Shown: positions 1 through 7,046 of the stretch, piece by piece | Layout: each line of letters begins with the position of its first letter | Numbering within the stretch: the stretch's first letter is position 1 | Source: Desulfobulbus sp. | GTDB taxonomy: Bacteria; Desulfobacterota; Desulfobulbia; Desulfobulbales; Desulfobulbaceae | Length of the DNA stretch: 15,766 bases | Direction: 5' to 3' | Assembly (NCBI GenBank): GCA_028684915.1 | Contig: JAQUEZ010000143.1 | Location: 1-15,766 of the forward strand | Made by a program: the position numbers and the translations under genes | The notes under the pieces: generated by a model | The model's input: the letters and a program-made list of their open reading frames with translations, nothing else | What the model was told of the DNA's origin: nothing | Databases searched by the model: none

Positions 1-744
1 TTTACTTACCAACAAGATTTTAAAGGCAATACCACTGTAACAACTGCAGACAACTCTAAATCAACTACTCTTCAGAAAACGCAAGATCAACCCTTTACTT
101 ACCAACAAGATTTTAAAGGCGATACCACTGCACCAACTGCAGACAACTCTAAATCAACTACTCTTCAGAAAACGCAAAATCAACCCTTTACTTACCAACA
201 AGATTTTAAGAGCGATACCACTGCGCCAACTACAGACAGCTCTAAATCAACTACTCTTCAGAAAACGCAAGATCAACCCTTTGCTTACCAACATGATTTT
301 AAGAGCAATACCACTGCGCCAACTACAGACAACTCTAAATCAACTACTCTTCAGAAAACGCAAGATCAACCCTTTGCTTACCAACATGATTTTAAGAGCG
401 ATACCACTGCACCAACTACAGACAACTCTAAATCAACTACTCTTCAGAAAACGCAAGATCAACCCTTTGCTTACCAACAAAATTTTAAGAGCAATACCAC
501 TGCGCCAACTACAGACAGCTCTAAATCAACTACTCTTCAGAAAACGCAAGATCAACCCTTTACTTACCAACAAAATTTTAAGAGCGATACCACTGTAACA
601 ACTGCAGACAACTCTAAATCAACTACTCTTCAGAAAACGCAAGATCAACCCTTTACTTACCAACAAAATTTTAAGAGCGATACCACTGTAACAACTGCAG
701 ACAACTCTAAATCAACTACTCTTCAGAAAACGCAAGATCAACCC
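1..744 (+). repeat. Eight 93-bp in-frame tandem repeats within fliK
   Basis: Units start at 1, 94, 187, 280, 373, 466, 559 and 652, each exactly 93 bp (31 codons), so copy changes keep the fliK frame. Each unit encodes a peptide beginning F[TA]YQ[QH][DN]FK and ending STTLQKTQ[DN]QP. The 3' two-thirds of each unit is almost invariant. Units 7 and 8 are identical at the DNA level. The array probably continues upstream, since base 1 is exactly a unit boundary as printed. Variable codons are 2, 5, 6, 8, 9, 10, 13, 14, 16, 18 and 29; most differences are A/G transitions and most change the residue. Variants occur in shuffled combinations, as expected if units recombine with each other. Confidence 0.97.
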
Positions 745-1923
745 TTTACTTACCAACAAGATTTTAAAGGCGATACCACCGTACCAACTGCCAGGATTGT
801 TGAAGCAACTGCTTTCTTAAACCAGGAAGATCAGGCATTTTCATTCCAACCTGAACAATCGGGGAGCACACCTCCTGCTGAAGCAGGACAGACCACTCAA
901 AAACAAACTATTCAAGCAACGCAAAACAATTTACCAAATGAAATAAAGGCCTCAACAGGGACGACGATCATTTTCAACCCAAGCGATGGCTCCATAAGCA
1001 CTACAAATCAAACCAGTCAACTTTCTGGCGAGGTGATCGAAAATTCCGCTCCCCCCCTACTTGTGCAGAACAAGTATGGCCAAATTATTACTATTGAGCA
1101 GAACAAGGACACATCATTACCGCCAACCGGAACAACGAGCACTGCGGGCAACCAGACTCTTCATCAAGAGTCCAATACTCTTGATTTAAATGGTCGTTAT
1201 ATTCACTCGCACCTTGCCAATGAGACCAGCAATATGACGACCTCTTCAGAAAAAAGCTCCTCCAACAAAAACGAACAGCCCCAGTCAAACTTGTTTAATG
1301 GAGGCAATCAAGAGCTCCGCAGCATGCATTCTCCAGATCAACCAACTGGAGCTCAAGAGGCTAATATCCAACCTCTCAACACTTCACCTCTGTCGTTTGG
1401 TGTGCAAGCCACTAGTAGTCCAACGAGTTCGACGCCATCTTCTCTGGCCTCGACTGCGGGGAGCTATTACCAACTTGGTTCAGGAAATCTTGTGCCGGAC
1501 AGCACGGTTGTCGATCAGATGATCAGAAATTTTTCAGTGAATAAGCGTCTTGAAACCGGTTCCGTTAATTTGAAGCTTCACCCCCAAGAACTGGGGGAGT
1601 TACGCATGGAAATTAAAATTGAGCATGACAATGTTAAAGCCCACATTACCACCCAATCACCCCATGCTCAGGAAATGATTGACCGCCATATGCCACGGCT
1701 TCGTGAAGCACTGGAGCAACAGGGCTTGCATCTTCAGCAGATTGAAGTCACCGTGGCTAATAATGACAACGCAGCTGGAGAAAGATTCCAGAACAACAAT
1801 GCCTGGCAACAAGCAGAGCAGTTTACTCAGCGCAAAGAGACACAATCCGACTTCGCCCTTGAGCTCGAAGAAGATATTGTTGAAATTGATGCAGCTAACA
1901 ATAATTTCAACGCAATTGCCTAA
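1..1923 (+). CDS. fliK: Flagellar hook-length control protein FliK (5' partial, repeat-rich)
   Basis: FliK is exported through the flagellar type III apparatus; it measures the growing hook and triggers the FlhB switch from hook to filament substrates. Frame 1 is open without a stop from base 1 to the TAA at 1921-1923, so the gene starts upstream of the window; about 640 residues are visible. Residues 1-248 are eight 31-residue tandem repeats, followed by two degenerate copies. Residues about 280-500 are a low-complexity linker rich in S, T, Q, N and P, typical of secreted rulers. Residues about 521-585 are the conserved C-terminal Flg_hook domain, with LKLHPQELGELRMEIKIE and then a helix ending in LHLQQIEVTV. 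A GTG at 1033 could be mistaken for the start, but the upstream frame is open and has the same composition. flgD follows after 15 bp. Identity rests on the C-terminal domain plus position beside flgD/flgE. Confidence 0.93.
   Translation, partial: FTYQQDFKGNTTVTTADNSKSTTLQKTQDQPFTYQQDFKGDTTAPTADNSKSTTLQKTQNQPFTYQQDFKSDTTAPTTDSSKSTTLQKTQDQPFAYQHDFKSNTTAPTTDNSKSTTLQKTQDQPFAYQHDFKSDTTAPTTDNSKSTTLQKTQDQPFAYQQNFKSNTTAPTTDSSKSTTLQKTQDQPFTYQQNFKSDTTVTTADNSKSTTLQKTQDQPFTYQQNFKSDTTVTTADNSKSTTLQKTQDQPFTYQQDFKGDTTVPTARIVEATAFLNQEDQAFSFQPEQSGSTPPAEAGQTTQKQTIQATQNNLPNEIKASTGTTIIFNPSDGSISTTNQTSQLSGEVIENSAPPLLVQNKYGQIITIEQNKDTSLPPTGTTSTAGNQTLHQESNTLDLNGRYIHSHLANETSNMTTSSEKSSSNKNEQPQSNLFNGGNQELRSMHSPDQPTGAQEANIQPLNTSPLSFGVQATSSPTSSTPSSLASTAGSYYQLGSGNLVPDSTVVDQMIRNFSVNKRLETGSVNLKLHPQELGELRMEIKIEHDNVKAHITTQSPHAQEMIDRHMPRLREALEQQGLHLQQIEVTVANNDNAAGERFQNNNAWQQAEQFTQRKETQSDFALELEEDIVEIDAANNNFNAIA
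745..933 (+). repeat. Two degenerate copies at the 3' edge of the fliK repeat array
   Basis: The ninth unit (745-837) matches the consensus for its first half (FTYQQDFKGDTTVPTA), then diverges but keeps length 31 and ends in EDQA, comparable to QDQP. A tenth unit starts at 838 with FSFQ and carries TIQATQNN where the consensus has TLQKTQDQ, shifted by one residue. This looks like old copies decaying at the array edge, while the homogeneous copies are younger. The ninth copy is clear; the tenth is a weak match. Confidence 0.6.
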
Positions 1924-1938
1924 TAAACGGAGTGATCC

Positions 1939-2616
1939 ATGAGCACTATTCCCGGCGTTTCCTCATCGACGACCTCAACGACCTCGTCAACCAGTGCGCA
2001 AAGCCTTGGCCAGGATCAATTTCTAACTTTGCTGGTTGCCCAATTACAGAACCAAGATCCACTCAACCCAACTGACGCCACCGAATTCACGTCTCAGCTT
2101 GCCCAATACAGCCAGCTGGAACAGCTCTTCAATTTAAACGACGCGATGGACGAGCTCGCAACGACTACCACCAAATCGCAAAGCATCTCTGCGCTTAATC
2201 TTATGGGGCAAGATGTGGTTGTGGAAGGCGATTCCATTGCCTTTACAGGTGAGCCTGTTGATATCGGTTATAAAATTGACGGATCAGTATCAAGTGCAAC
2301 AGTTACCATCACCAACAGTGCCGGCAAAAATGTGGCCACAATTTCTGCAGACGAACTCGCGGAAGGCAACCATTTTCTCTCCTGGGACGGAAAAGATGCA
2401 GGTGGGGAGAGCGTAACAGCAGGAAAATATACCTTTACCGTGAATGCAACCAGTGGAGACAGCAGCGCTACCGTAACACCACTGGTCCGCACTACAGTCA
2501 CGGGTGTTGATCTAAGCGGGAGTGAACCTCAAATCACTACGAATTCCGGGAGTTATGGGCTTTCCTTGATTTACGGGGCCTACAGTACAGATTCGGCCTC
2601 AGCTTCTTCCCAATAA
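1939..2616 (+). CDS. flgD: Flagellar hook assembly (hook cap) protein FlgD
   Basis: FlgD caps the distal end of the growing hook and lets FlgE subunits polymerise beneath it; it is removed when the hook is complete. The 225-residue product has the family's N-terminal signature at about residues 24-66 (GQDQFLTLLVAQLQNQDPLNP followed by TEFTSQLAQYSQLEQL). A Ser/Thr-rich exported leader precedes it. The C-terminal half, about residues 90-215, looks like the usual FlgD Ig-like/Tudor-like beta region, with LSWDGKDAGGESVTAGKYTF. The ATG start has GGAG about 8 bases upstream. It sits 15 bp after fliK and 188 bp before flgE, the classic fliK-flgD-flgE order. Length is normal for the family. Confidence 0.95.
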   Translation: MSTIPGVSSSTTSTTSSTSAQSLGQDQFLTLLVAQLQNQDPLNPTDATEFTSQLAQYSQLEQLFNLNDAMDELATTTTKSQSISALNLMGQDVVVEGDSIAFTGEPVDIGYKIDGSVSSATVTITNSAGKNVATISADELAEGNHFLSWDGKDAGGESVTAGKYTFTVNATSGDSSATVTPLVRTTVTGVDLSGSEPQITTNSGSYGLSLIYGAYSTDSASASSQ

Positions 2617-2640
2617 CAGGCCCATTAAGACAACAGCTAA

Positions 2641-2662
2641 CAGTACAATAAATTTGTAACTG
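2641..2662. other. Imperfect dyad downstream of flgD
   Basis: CAGT-ACAA, a 5-base spacer TAAAT, then TTGT-A-ACTG form an 8-bp inverted repeat with one bulged A. It has no T-tract, so it is not a convincing terminator. It could be an RNA hairpin or a protein-binding site in the flgD-flgE gap. No function can be assigned from sequence. Confidence 0.35.
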
Positions 2663-2715
2663 AAAAACCAGAAAACGTATCTCTCAAGCAACGGACGGCG
2701 CGGGGATAATTGAGA

Positions 2716-2746
2716 AAAAGATTTTCACTCACTAAAAAAATCTTTT
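2716..2746. other. Perfect 10-bp inverted repeat in the flgD-flgE gap
   Basis: AAAAGATTTT (2716-2725) and AAAATCTTTT (2737-2746) are exact reverse complements separated by 11 bases. It is AT-only apart from one G/C pair and lacks a GC stem plus U-run, so a weak attenuator or an operator is as plausible as a terminator. A TATAAT box lies downstream at 2776-2781, but no matching -35 is visible. The 188-bp gap has no clear sigma-54 (GG-N10-GC) or sigma-28 promoter, so how flgE is transcribed is unclear; read-through from fliK-flgD is possible. Confidence 0.4.
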
Positions 2747-2804
2747 CACTGGATAAAAATAATCATCAATTATCATATAATTATCACCCACGCAGGAGGT
2801 TGTT

Positions 2805-4703
2805 ATGGGTATTCAAAGTGCAATGTTTAGCGGAGTCAGTGGACTCAACACCAACTCCCAGGCAATGAGCGTTATAGGAAATAACTTATCAAATACCAAT
2901 ACATTAGGATACAAAGGTTCACGCACAGTTTTCTCTGATTTACTTTCAAGTAATGTTTTCGGCTCAGGAGGTTCATCGCAAGTTGGCCGTGGTGTTGGAC
3001 TCTCAACCGTTGACAACATCTTTAGTCAAGGCACATTTGAAACAACATCTTCCGGTACTGATGTTGCTGTTGAAGGTGATGGTTTCTTCGTCTTAAAAGA
3101 AGAGGGTGTGAGTACCTCATACTACAGCAGAGCAGGTGCATTCCGCTTCAATAACCAAGGTTATCTCGTCAATCCCGAAGGACTAATTGTACAAGGGAAG
3201 CAATTCGATACCGTCAACAACAATGAATTACTCCCTAGCGATCCATCAGATATTCAAGTGGCCAATGTTGGCTTAATTCCGGCGAACTCTACTTCGGAAT
3301 TAACTTTCAACACCAACTTAAATGAAAATTCAACAGAAATGGCTTATGGGGATAAGGTAGCCACCTCAGATTTTGCGCCATCAAATGCCCCCATGACGAC
3401 CTTGACTATTAACGGTACGTCGGTTGGTGGAACAGCAACGACATCAACTGGAAAATTAGCTGAAATCAACGCGTTATCAGGAACAACAGGTGTTACCGCG
3501 ACGCAGAAAGGAAATTACAAAGTTTCAGACACGGCGGTTAGTACGTTAAGCGCATTAACCCATGGAGATATTTCAATTAATGGAATCTCGATAGGCGCCG
3601 TCTCCGCTGGGGCAAACGCAGCATCTCAAGCTCAAAATGTGGCTGATGCCATTAACAGCATGACCACAAACACAGGCGTTACGGCCACGATTGGCGACGG
3701 CACCAACGGTACCGTGCTCAATGCCATTATCCTTTCGAATACAACGGGTGCGGAAATTAGCGTATCTCTTTCCGGATTAGCTTCGGCGGCAAACACAGGC
3801 CTTGAAGCCGGCACCGTTGCGGAAGGTGAAAATGGCATAATTAGCTTACATACAGACATGAGTAACTCCAGTATTACCCTCGGCGGTAATGCTGAATCAA
3901 TCGGCATGACCACAGGAGATGTACCTGTAGAAATCAACACAGGCATTGACCCTACCGACAAAAACTCCTATAACTATTCTGCATCAAGTGAAATTTTTGA
4001 TTCACTAGGTGAATCTCATCTATTAACAGTATATTGGAGATTAATTGACGATTCAACAAACACCTGGAATATGGGATACACTGTCGACGGAGACAACACC
4101 ACGCCTATCGCTTGCGTAGCTGACCCCAATCAGTCCCCTACAGCACCTCTTGACCTAACGTTTGATGAAGATGGAAATCTCCTAGACACCACCGGTGACG
4201 GTGTTATTGACCCTGTAACAGTTACAATAACCCTTCCAACCTGGACTAATGGTGCCCAAACCCCGCAAATAATGGACTTGTCTTTCGATTGTACGCAGTA
4301 TGATAGCGATTCCATAGTTATTGGCCAAAAACAAAATGGTTATGGGGCTGGTGAGCTAACCAATGTTGCAATCAACAGCGACGGAATTGTGGTTGCTTCG
4401 TATTCCAATGGAAAACAAGTCAACATTTCTCAGCTTGTGCTTGCTAAATTTCAAAATACTGGTGGCCTGAAACTTGCGGGTTCGAACCGTTACATCGCAT
4501 CTACCGAAGTAGGAACCATTCGTGTCGGCCTCCCCGGTCCTGAATTGGGAAAAGTTTTCACCAACTCCTTGGAGCAATCCAATGTGGACATGGGCCAGGA
4601 ATTTGTCAAAATGATAACTACCCAACGAGGGTTCTCAGCAAACTCAAAAATCATCACCACAGTGGATGAAATGCTCTCTGAGTTGATCAACTTGAAGCGC
4701 TAG
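2805..4703 (+). CDS. flgE: Flagellar hook protein FlgE (long form)
   Basis: FlgE is the structural subunit of the flagellar hook, the flexible joint between rod and filament. The N-terminus has the axial-protein signature (about residues 5-40: SAMFSGVSGLNTNSQAMSVI, then GNNLSNTNTLGYKGSR). The C-terminus has the matching coiled-coil segment (about 590-632: EQSNVDMGQEFVKMITTQRG ending in MLSELINLKR). VEGDGFFVL at about residues 89-97 is the usual core motif. At 632 residues it is much longer than the roughly 400-residue enterobacterial protein; the excess is a Ser/Thr/Gly-rich middle part (about 195-385). That part holds two segments resembling flagellin IN motifs (TINGTSVGG at about 201 and DISINGISIG at about 255, each followed by GVTAT). 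A strong AGGAGGT Shine-Dalgarno at 2793-2799 supports the ATG. It is followed by a terminator, so it ends the hook unit. Confidence 0.96.
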   Translation: MGIQSAMFSGVSGLNTNSQAMSVIGNNLSNTNTLGYKGSRTVFSDLLSSNVFGSGGSSQVGRGVGLSTVDNIFSQGTFETTSSGTDVAVEGDGFFVLKEEGVSTSYYSRAGAFRFNNQGYLVNPEGLIVQGKQFDTVNNNELLPSDPSDIQVANVGLIPANSTSELTFNTNLNENSTEMAYGDKVATSDFAPSNAPMTTLTINGTSVGGTATTSTGKLAEINALSGTTGVTATQKGNYKVSDTAVSTLSALTHGDISINGISIGAVSAGANAASQAQNVADAINSMTTNTGVTATIGDGTNGTVLNAIILSNTTGAEISVSLSGLASAANTGLEAGTVAEGENGIISLHTDMSNSSITLGGNAESIGMTTGDVPVEINTGIDPTDKNSYNYSASSEIFDSLGESHLLTVYWRLIDDSTNTWNMGYTVDGDNTTPIACVADPNQSPTAPLDLTFDEDGNLLDTTGDGVIDPVTVTITLPTWTNGAQTPQIMDLSFDCTQYDSDSIVIGQKQNGYGAGELTNVAINSDGIVVASYSNGKQVNISQLVLAKFQNTGGLKLAGSNRYIASTEVGTIRVGLPGPELGKVFTNSLEQSNVDMGQEFVKMITTQRGFSANSKIITTVDEMLSELINLKR

Positions 4704-4730
4704 CTCTTACTTGCTGCCAATATTTTGACA

Positions 4731-4773
4731 AAAAGCTGCACTGCCGCCAATGGTGGTGCAGCTTTTCTTTTTT
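4731..4773 (+). terminator. Rho-independent terminator after flgE
   Basis: AAAAGCTGCAC (4731-4741) pairs perfectly with GTGCAGCTTTT (4756-4766). Extra pairing of CCGCC with GGTGG is possible inside the loop. A run of six T follows at 4768-4773. It lies 27 bp after the flgE stop and separates the hook genes from motA. Confidence 0.92.
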
Positions 4774-4834
4774 CAATCGCTCCAACTCTATGATTTTCTG
4801 TCCACTCCCCTCCTATCCCTCCGAATATAATATC

Positions 4835-4850
4835 TGGCATTTCCCTTGCT
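4835..4850 (+). promoter_or_regulatory. Sigma-54 (RpoN) promoter upstream of motA
   Basis: TGGCATTTCCCTTGCT matches the sigma-54 consensus TGGCAC-N5-TTGC, with invariant GG (4836-4837) and GC (4848-4849) exactly 10 bases apart. It lies 62 bp beyond the flgE terminator and about 98 bp before the motA start, predicting transcription start near 4861 and a leader of roughly 85 bases. Sigma-54 control of flagellar genes through an NtrC-type activator is common in polar flagellates. The activator gene and its enhancer sites are not visible here. Confidence 0.8.
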
Positions 4851-4947
4851 TTCTTGATCTTGAATCGTTTTTTCGCTAAAGTCCAACAGTTCTAGAAAAA
4901 TCGCTTCGTTTCTGTTTCATCACTCTTGCCCGTGAAGGATAACCCAC

Positions 4948-5712
4948 GTGGATATTGCAACCCTAGTCGGTATTGTTCTGGCCTTCGGCCTTATGGTGTG
5001 GGCGATTCTCATGGGTGGCCCTCTATCGATCTTTATCGATGTTCCCTCGATAGCTATTGTTTTCGGCGGGACCATAGGTGTATCGCTCATCAACTTCCCG
5101 TTGGCTGATGTTATTGGAACTATAGCTATTTTTAAAAAAACCGTACTTATCAAAGAGCCGGATACCAACAAGCTGATTGTGCAGATGATCGATTTTGCCA
5201 ATAAAGCCCGCAAAGGCGGCATCCTGTCCCTGCAGGACCAGATCGATTCGATAGACGACCAGTTCATGGTTAAAGCCCTGCAGATGGCGGTGGACGGCCA
5301 AGAGCCTGCCGAACTCAAGGCCATGCTGCTCAATGAAATAGACAACATTGCCTCCCGTCATGGCGGAGGTGCTCAAATCCTTGACACCATGGGCGCCATC
5401 GCCCCAGCCATGGGCATGGTCGGAACACTGATCGGCTTGGTGCAGATGTTGCAAAATATGAGCGATCCGGCTGCCATTGGTCCAGCCATGGCCGTTGCCC
5501 TTCTGACGACTTTCTATGGGTCGGTTTTAGCCAACATTCTCTTTATCCCCATGGCAGGAAAATTAAAAACACGCTCCAAAACGGAAATTCTACAGAAAAC
5601 GGTCATCACCGAGGGCATGGAATCTATACTCTCGGGAGAAAACCCAAGAATAATGGAACAACGACTCCATGCCTATCTTGCGCCTAAAAAACGCGAGTCC
5701 GTGTTTAAATAA
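4948..5712 (+). CDS. motA: Flagellar motor stator protein MotA/PomA
   Basis: MotA forms the pentameric part of the inner-membrane stator that surrounds MotB and transmits ion flow into torque on FliG. The 254-residue product has the family's four membrane segments: about 1-22, 30-50, 148-170 and 180-203. The cytoplasmic loop carries R88. Conserved prolines P153 and P201 sit at the TM3 and TM4 positions. TM3/TM4 read GMVGTLIGLV and ALLTTFYG, with T160, T187 and T188; this is close to Vibrio PomA (sodium-type, T158/T185/T186) rather than E. coli MotA. Start is GTG at 4948, supported by AAGGAT at 4936-4941 and by alignment to the family N-terminus. It is first in the unit after the sigma-54 promoter, and motB follows after 12 bp. 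Confidence 0.95.
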   Translation: MDIATLVGIVLAFGLMVWAILMGGPLSIFIDVPSIAIVFGGTIGVSLINFPLADVIGTIAIFKKTVLIKEPDTNKLIVQMIDFANKARKGGILSLQDQIDSIDDQFMVKALQMAVDGQEPAELKAMLLNEIDNIASRHGGGAQILDTMGAIAPAMGMVGTLIGLVQMLQNMSDPAAIGPAMAVALLTTFYGSVLANILFIPMAGKLKTRSKTEILQKTVITEGMESILSGENPRIMEQRLHAYLAPKKRESVFK

Positions 5713-5724
5713 GGAGGATACATC

Positions 5725-6471
5725 ATGGGTAAGTGTCCTGAATGCCCCCCAGCGGGTTTGCCAATGTGGATGGCCACCTACAGTGACCTTGTCACCCTGC
5801 TCTTGACCTTTTTTGTTCTTTTGTTGACCATGGCCAGCATGGATCCGACCAAATTTGTCCAGGCCAAGACCTCTATTGAATCTGCGTTTGGCTGGAGCAC
5901 CAAGGCTGCACCTGTGCCCTTTTCCATCCCTATTATCCCCTCACCGCCTAAATCCAAATTCACGCCGATTCCCCGTCAATCTCCTATTCAGTATTTCAAA
6001 CGGATTAAGACTGATCTGGAGATGACCAAACTCGACAAACAGATTGAAGTGGTTCAGAAAGATAACGATTCAATCATCCTTCGTATCAACGACAAGGTGC
6101 TCTTCGAACCCGGACAAACCGAACTCAACCCAGCCTCCTACCCCATCCTGCGCAAAGTCGCCGATATCATTCGGCCCCTTCCAATGACGATGCGCATCGA
6201 GGGACACACCGACCCGACCCCGATTAGCGGAGGGAAAATGTCCAACTGGGATTTGTCAGTGGCTCGGGCTGTATCGGTTATGGCCTTTTATCAGCGGGGC
6301 GAACTTTTTACCCAGGACCGGATGTCCGCTGCCGGTTATGGTGCGACCCGTCCGATTGCTCCCAATACCACACCGGATAACATGGCCCAAAACCGAAGGG
6401 TCGATTTCATCCTTCGCAGCGATCGACCGGTTAATCAAGATGGCAAACCTATGACCCCAATTCCTTTTTGA
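5725..6471 (+). CDS. motB: Flagellar motor stator protein MotB/PomB
   Basis: MotB anchors the stator to peptidoglycan and carries the ion-binding aspartate. The 248-residue product has one membrane segment at about residues 17-36, containing D21 in ATYSDLVTLLLTFFVLLLT, the equivalent of E. coli D32 and PomB D24. The residues around the aspartate resemble PomB/MotS rather than proton-type MotB. A plug/linker follows (about 40-105). The C-terminal OmpA-like peptidoglycan-binding domain spans about 120-232, with RIEGHTDPTP (157-166), NWDLSVARA (174-182) and NRRVDF (223-228). It has a near-perfect AAGGAGG site just upstream of its ATG, overlapping the motA stop region. Two cysteines near the N-terminus (C4, C7) are not typical and their role is unknown. 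Confidence 0.95.
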   Translation: MGKCPECPPAGLPMWMATYSDLVTLLLTFFVLLLTMASMDPTKFVQAKTSIESAFGWSTKAAPVPFSIPIIPSPPKSKFTPIPRQSPIQYFKRIKTDLEMTKLDKQIEVVQKDNDSIILRINDKVLFEPGQTELNPASYPILRKVADIIRPLPMTMRIEGHTDPTPISGGKMSNWDLSVARAVSVMAFYQRGELFTQDRMSAAGYGATRPIAPNTTPDNMAQNRRVDFILRSDRPVNQDGKPMTPIPF

Positions 6472-6501
6472 TACAGGGTAAAATTATACAAGGATCACAT
6501 C

Positions 6502-7041
6502 ATGGTAGAAAAAGAAGAAAAAAAAGAAAAAAAAGATAGTACCCCTGAGGCAGAAAAGAAGGGCGGTAAAAAGAAACTGATCATTATTATTGCCGTTGCC
6601 CTGATCTTGCTTCTTGCCGGTGGCGGAGGTGGCTATTACTTTCTTATACTCAAGCCCAAACAAGAAGAGCTCAAGCGTAAGCAAATAGAGGAAAGCAAGG
6701 CAGCAGCCCTGATCAAACCTGTTCCGGAAGATGCCGAGATTGGACCGATGGTTGAAATCAAGGAGTTTGTAGTCAACATCATCGGTGAGGATACAGCCCA
6801 TTATGTTAAAGCGTCACTTTCCTTGGAACTGGATAAACCCGAAACCCAGGAAGAGGTGAACAAACGCATGCCGCAAATTCGAGATGCCATCCTTCTTCTC
6901 ATCGGCAACAAAACATTTGAGGAGTTACAGGATCTGCAAGGGAAGAACCAAGTCAAGGCAGAATTAAAGAGTAAAATCAATGCGTTTCTTAAAACTGGCA
7001 AGGTTAAAAACGTTTATCTTACAGACTTTGTCGTTCAGTAA
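6502..7041 (+). CDS. fliL: Flagellar basal body-associated protein FliL
   Basis: FliL is a single-pass inner-membrane protein that surrounds the stator and raises its stability or torque. The 179-residue product has a very charged cytoplasmic leader (about 1-25, mostly K and E), one membrane segment (about 26-49, LIIIIAVALILLLAG then a Gly run) and a periplasmic FliL domain (about 75-179). The domain shows EIKEFVVNI, HYVKASLSLEL, RMPQIRDAILLLIGNKTFEEL and a C-terminal VKNVYLTDFVVQ. The ATG has AAGGAT about 6 bases upstream. Two 8-base A tracts (6518-6525, 6527-6534) fall within its first eleven codons. It follows motB by 30 bp and precedes fliM by 5 bp, consistent with stator and switch genes made together. 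Confidence 0.94.
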   Translation: MVEKEEKKEKKDSTPEAEKKGGKKKLIIIIAVALILLLAGGGGGYYFLILKPKQEELKRKQIEESKAAALIKPVPEDAEIGPMVEIKEFVVNIIGEDTAHYVKASLSLELDKPETQEEVNKRMPQIRDAILLLIGNKTFEELQDLQGKNQVKAELKSKINAFLKTGKVKNVYLTDFVVQ

Positions 7042-7046
7042 TCGTT

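Noticed and set aside
281..598. A 105-codon reading frame with its own periodic protein across the repeats
   Set aside because: It is the second frame of the 93-bp repeat; the first frame is open through the whole array into the conserved FliK C-terminus, and no ribosome site precedes the ATG.
1..933. CRISPR array or diversity-generating retroelement variable region
   Set aside because: The 93-bp units abut with no unique spacers, are coding and in frame, and differ mainly by A/G changes; no reverse transcriptase, template repeat or cas gene is present.
2733..2756. Sigma-28 (FliA) promoter for flgE
   Set aside because: TAAA and GATAA are present, but the spacer is too short and the GCC part of the -10 box is missing.
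2776..2781. Sigma-70 promoter for flgE from the TATAAT box
   Set aside because: No recognisable -35 hexamer at 16-18 bp upstream in this very AT-rich stretch, so I did not list it as a promoter.
4471..4490. tRNA T-arm-like GGGTTCGAACC
   Set aside because: It lies within flgE coding sequence and there is no acceptor or anticodon arm around it.
4870..4910. Sigma-28 promoter close to motA (CTAAAG)
   Set aside because: No GCCGATAA-like -10 at the required spacing.
4920..5454. Minus-strand frames of about 142 codons opposite motA
   Set aside because: They mirror the motA codons; the plus-strand product matches the stator family from end to end.
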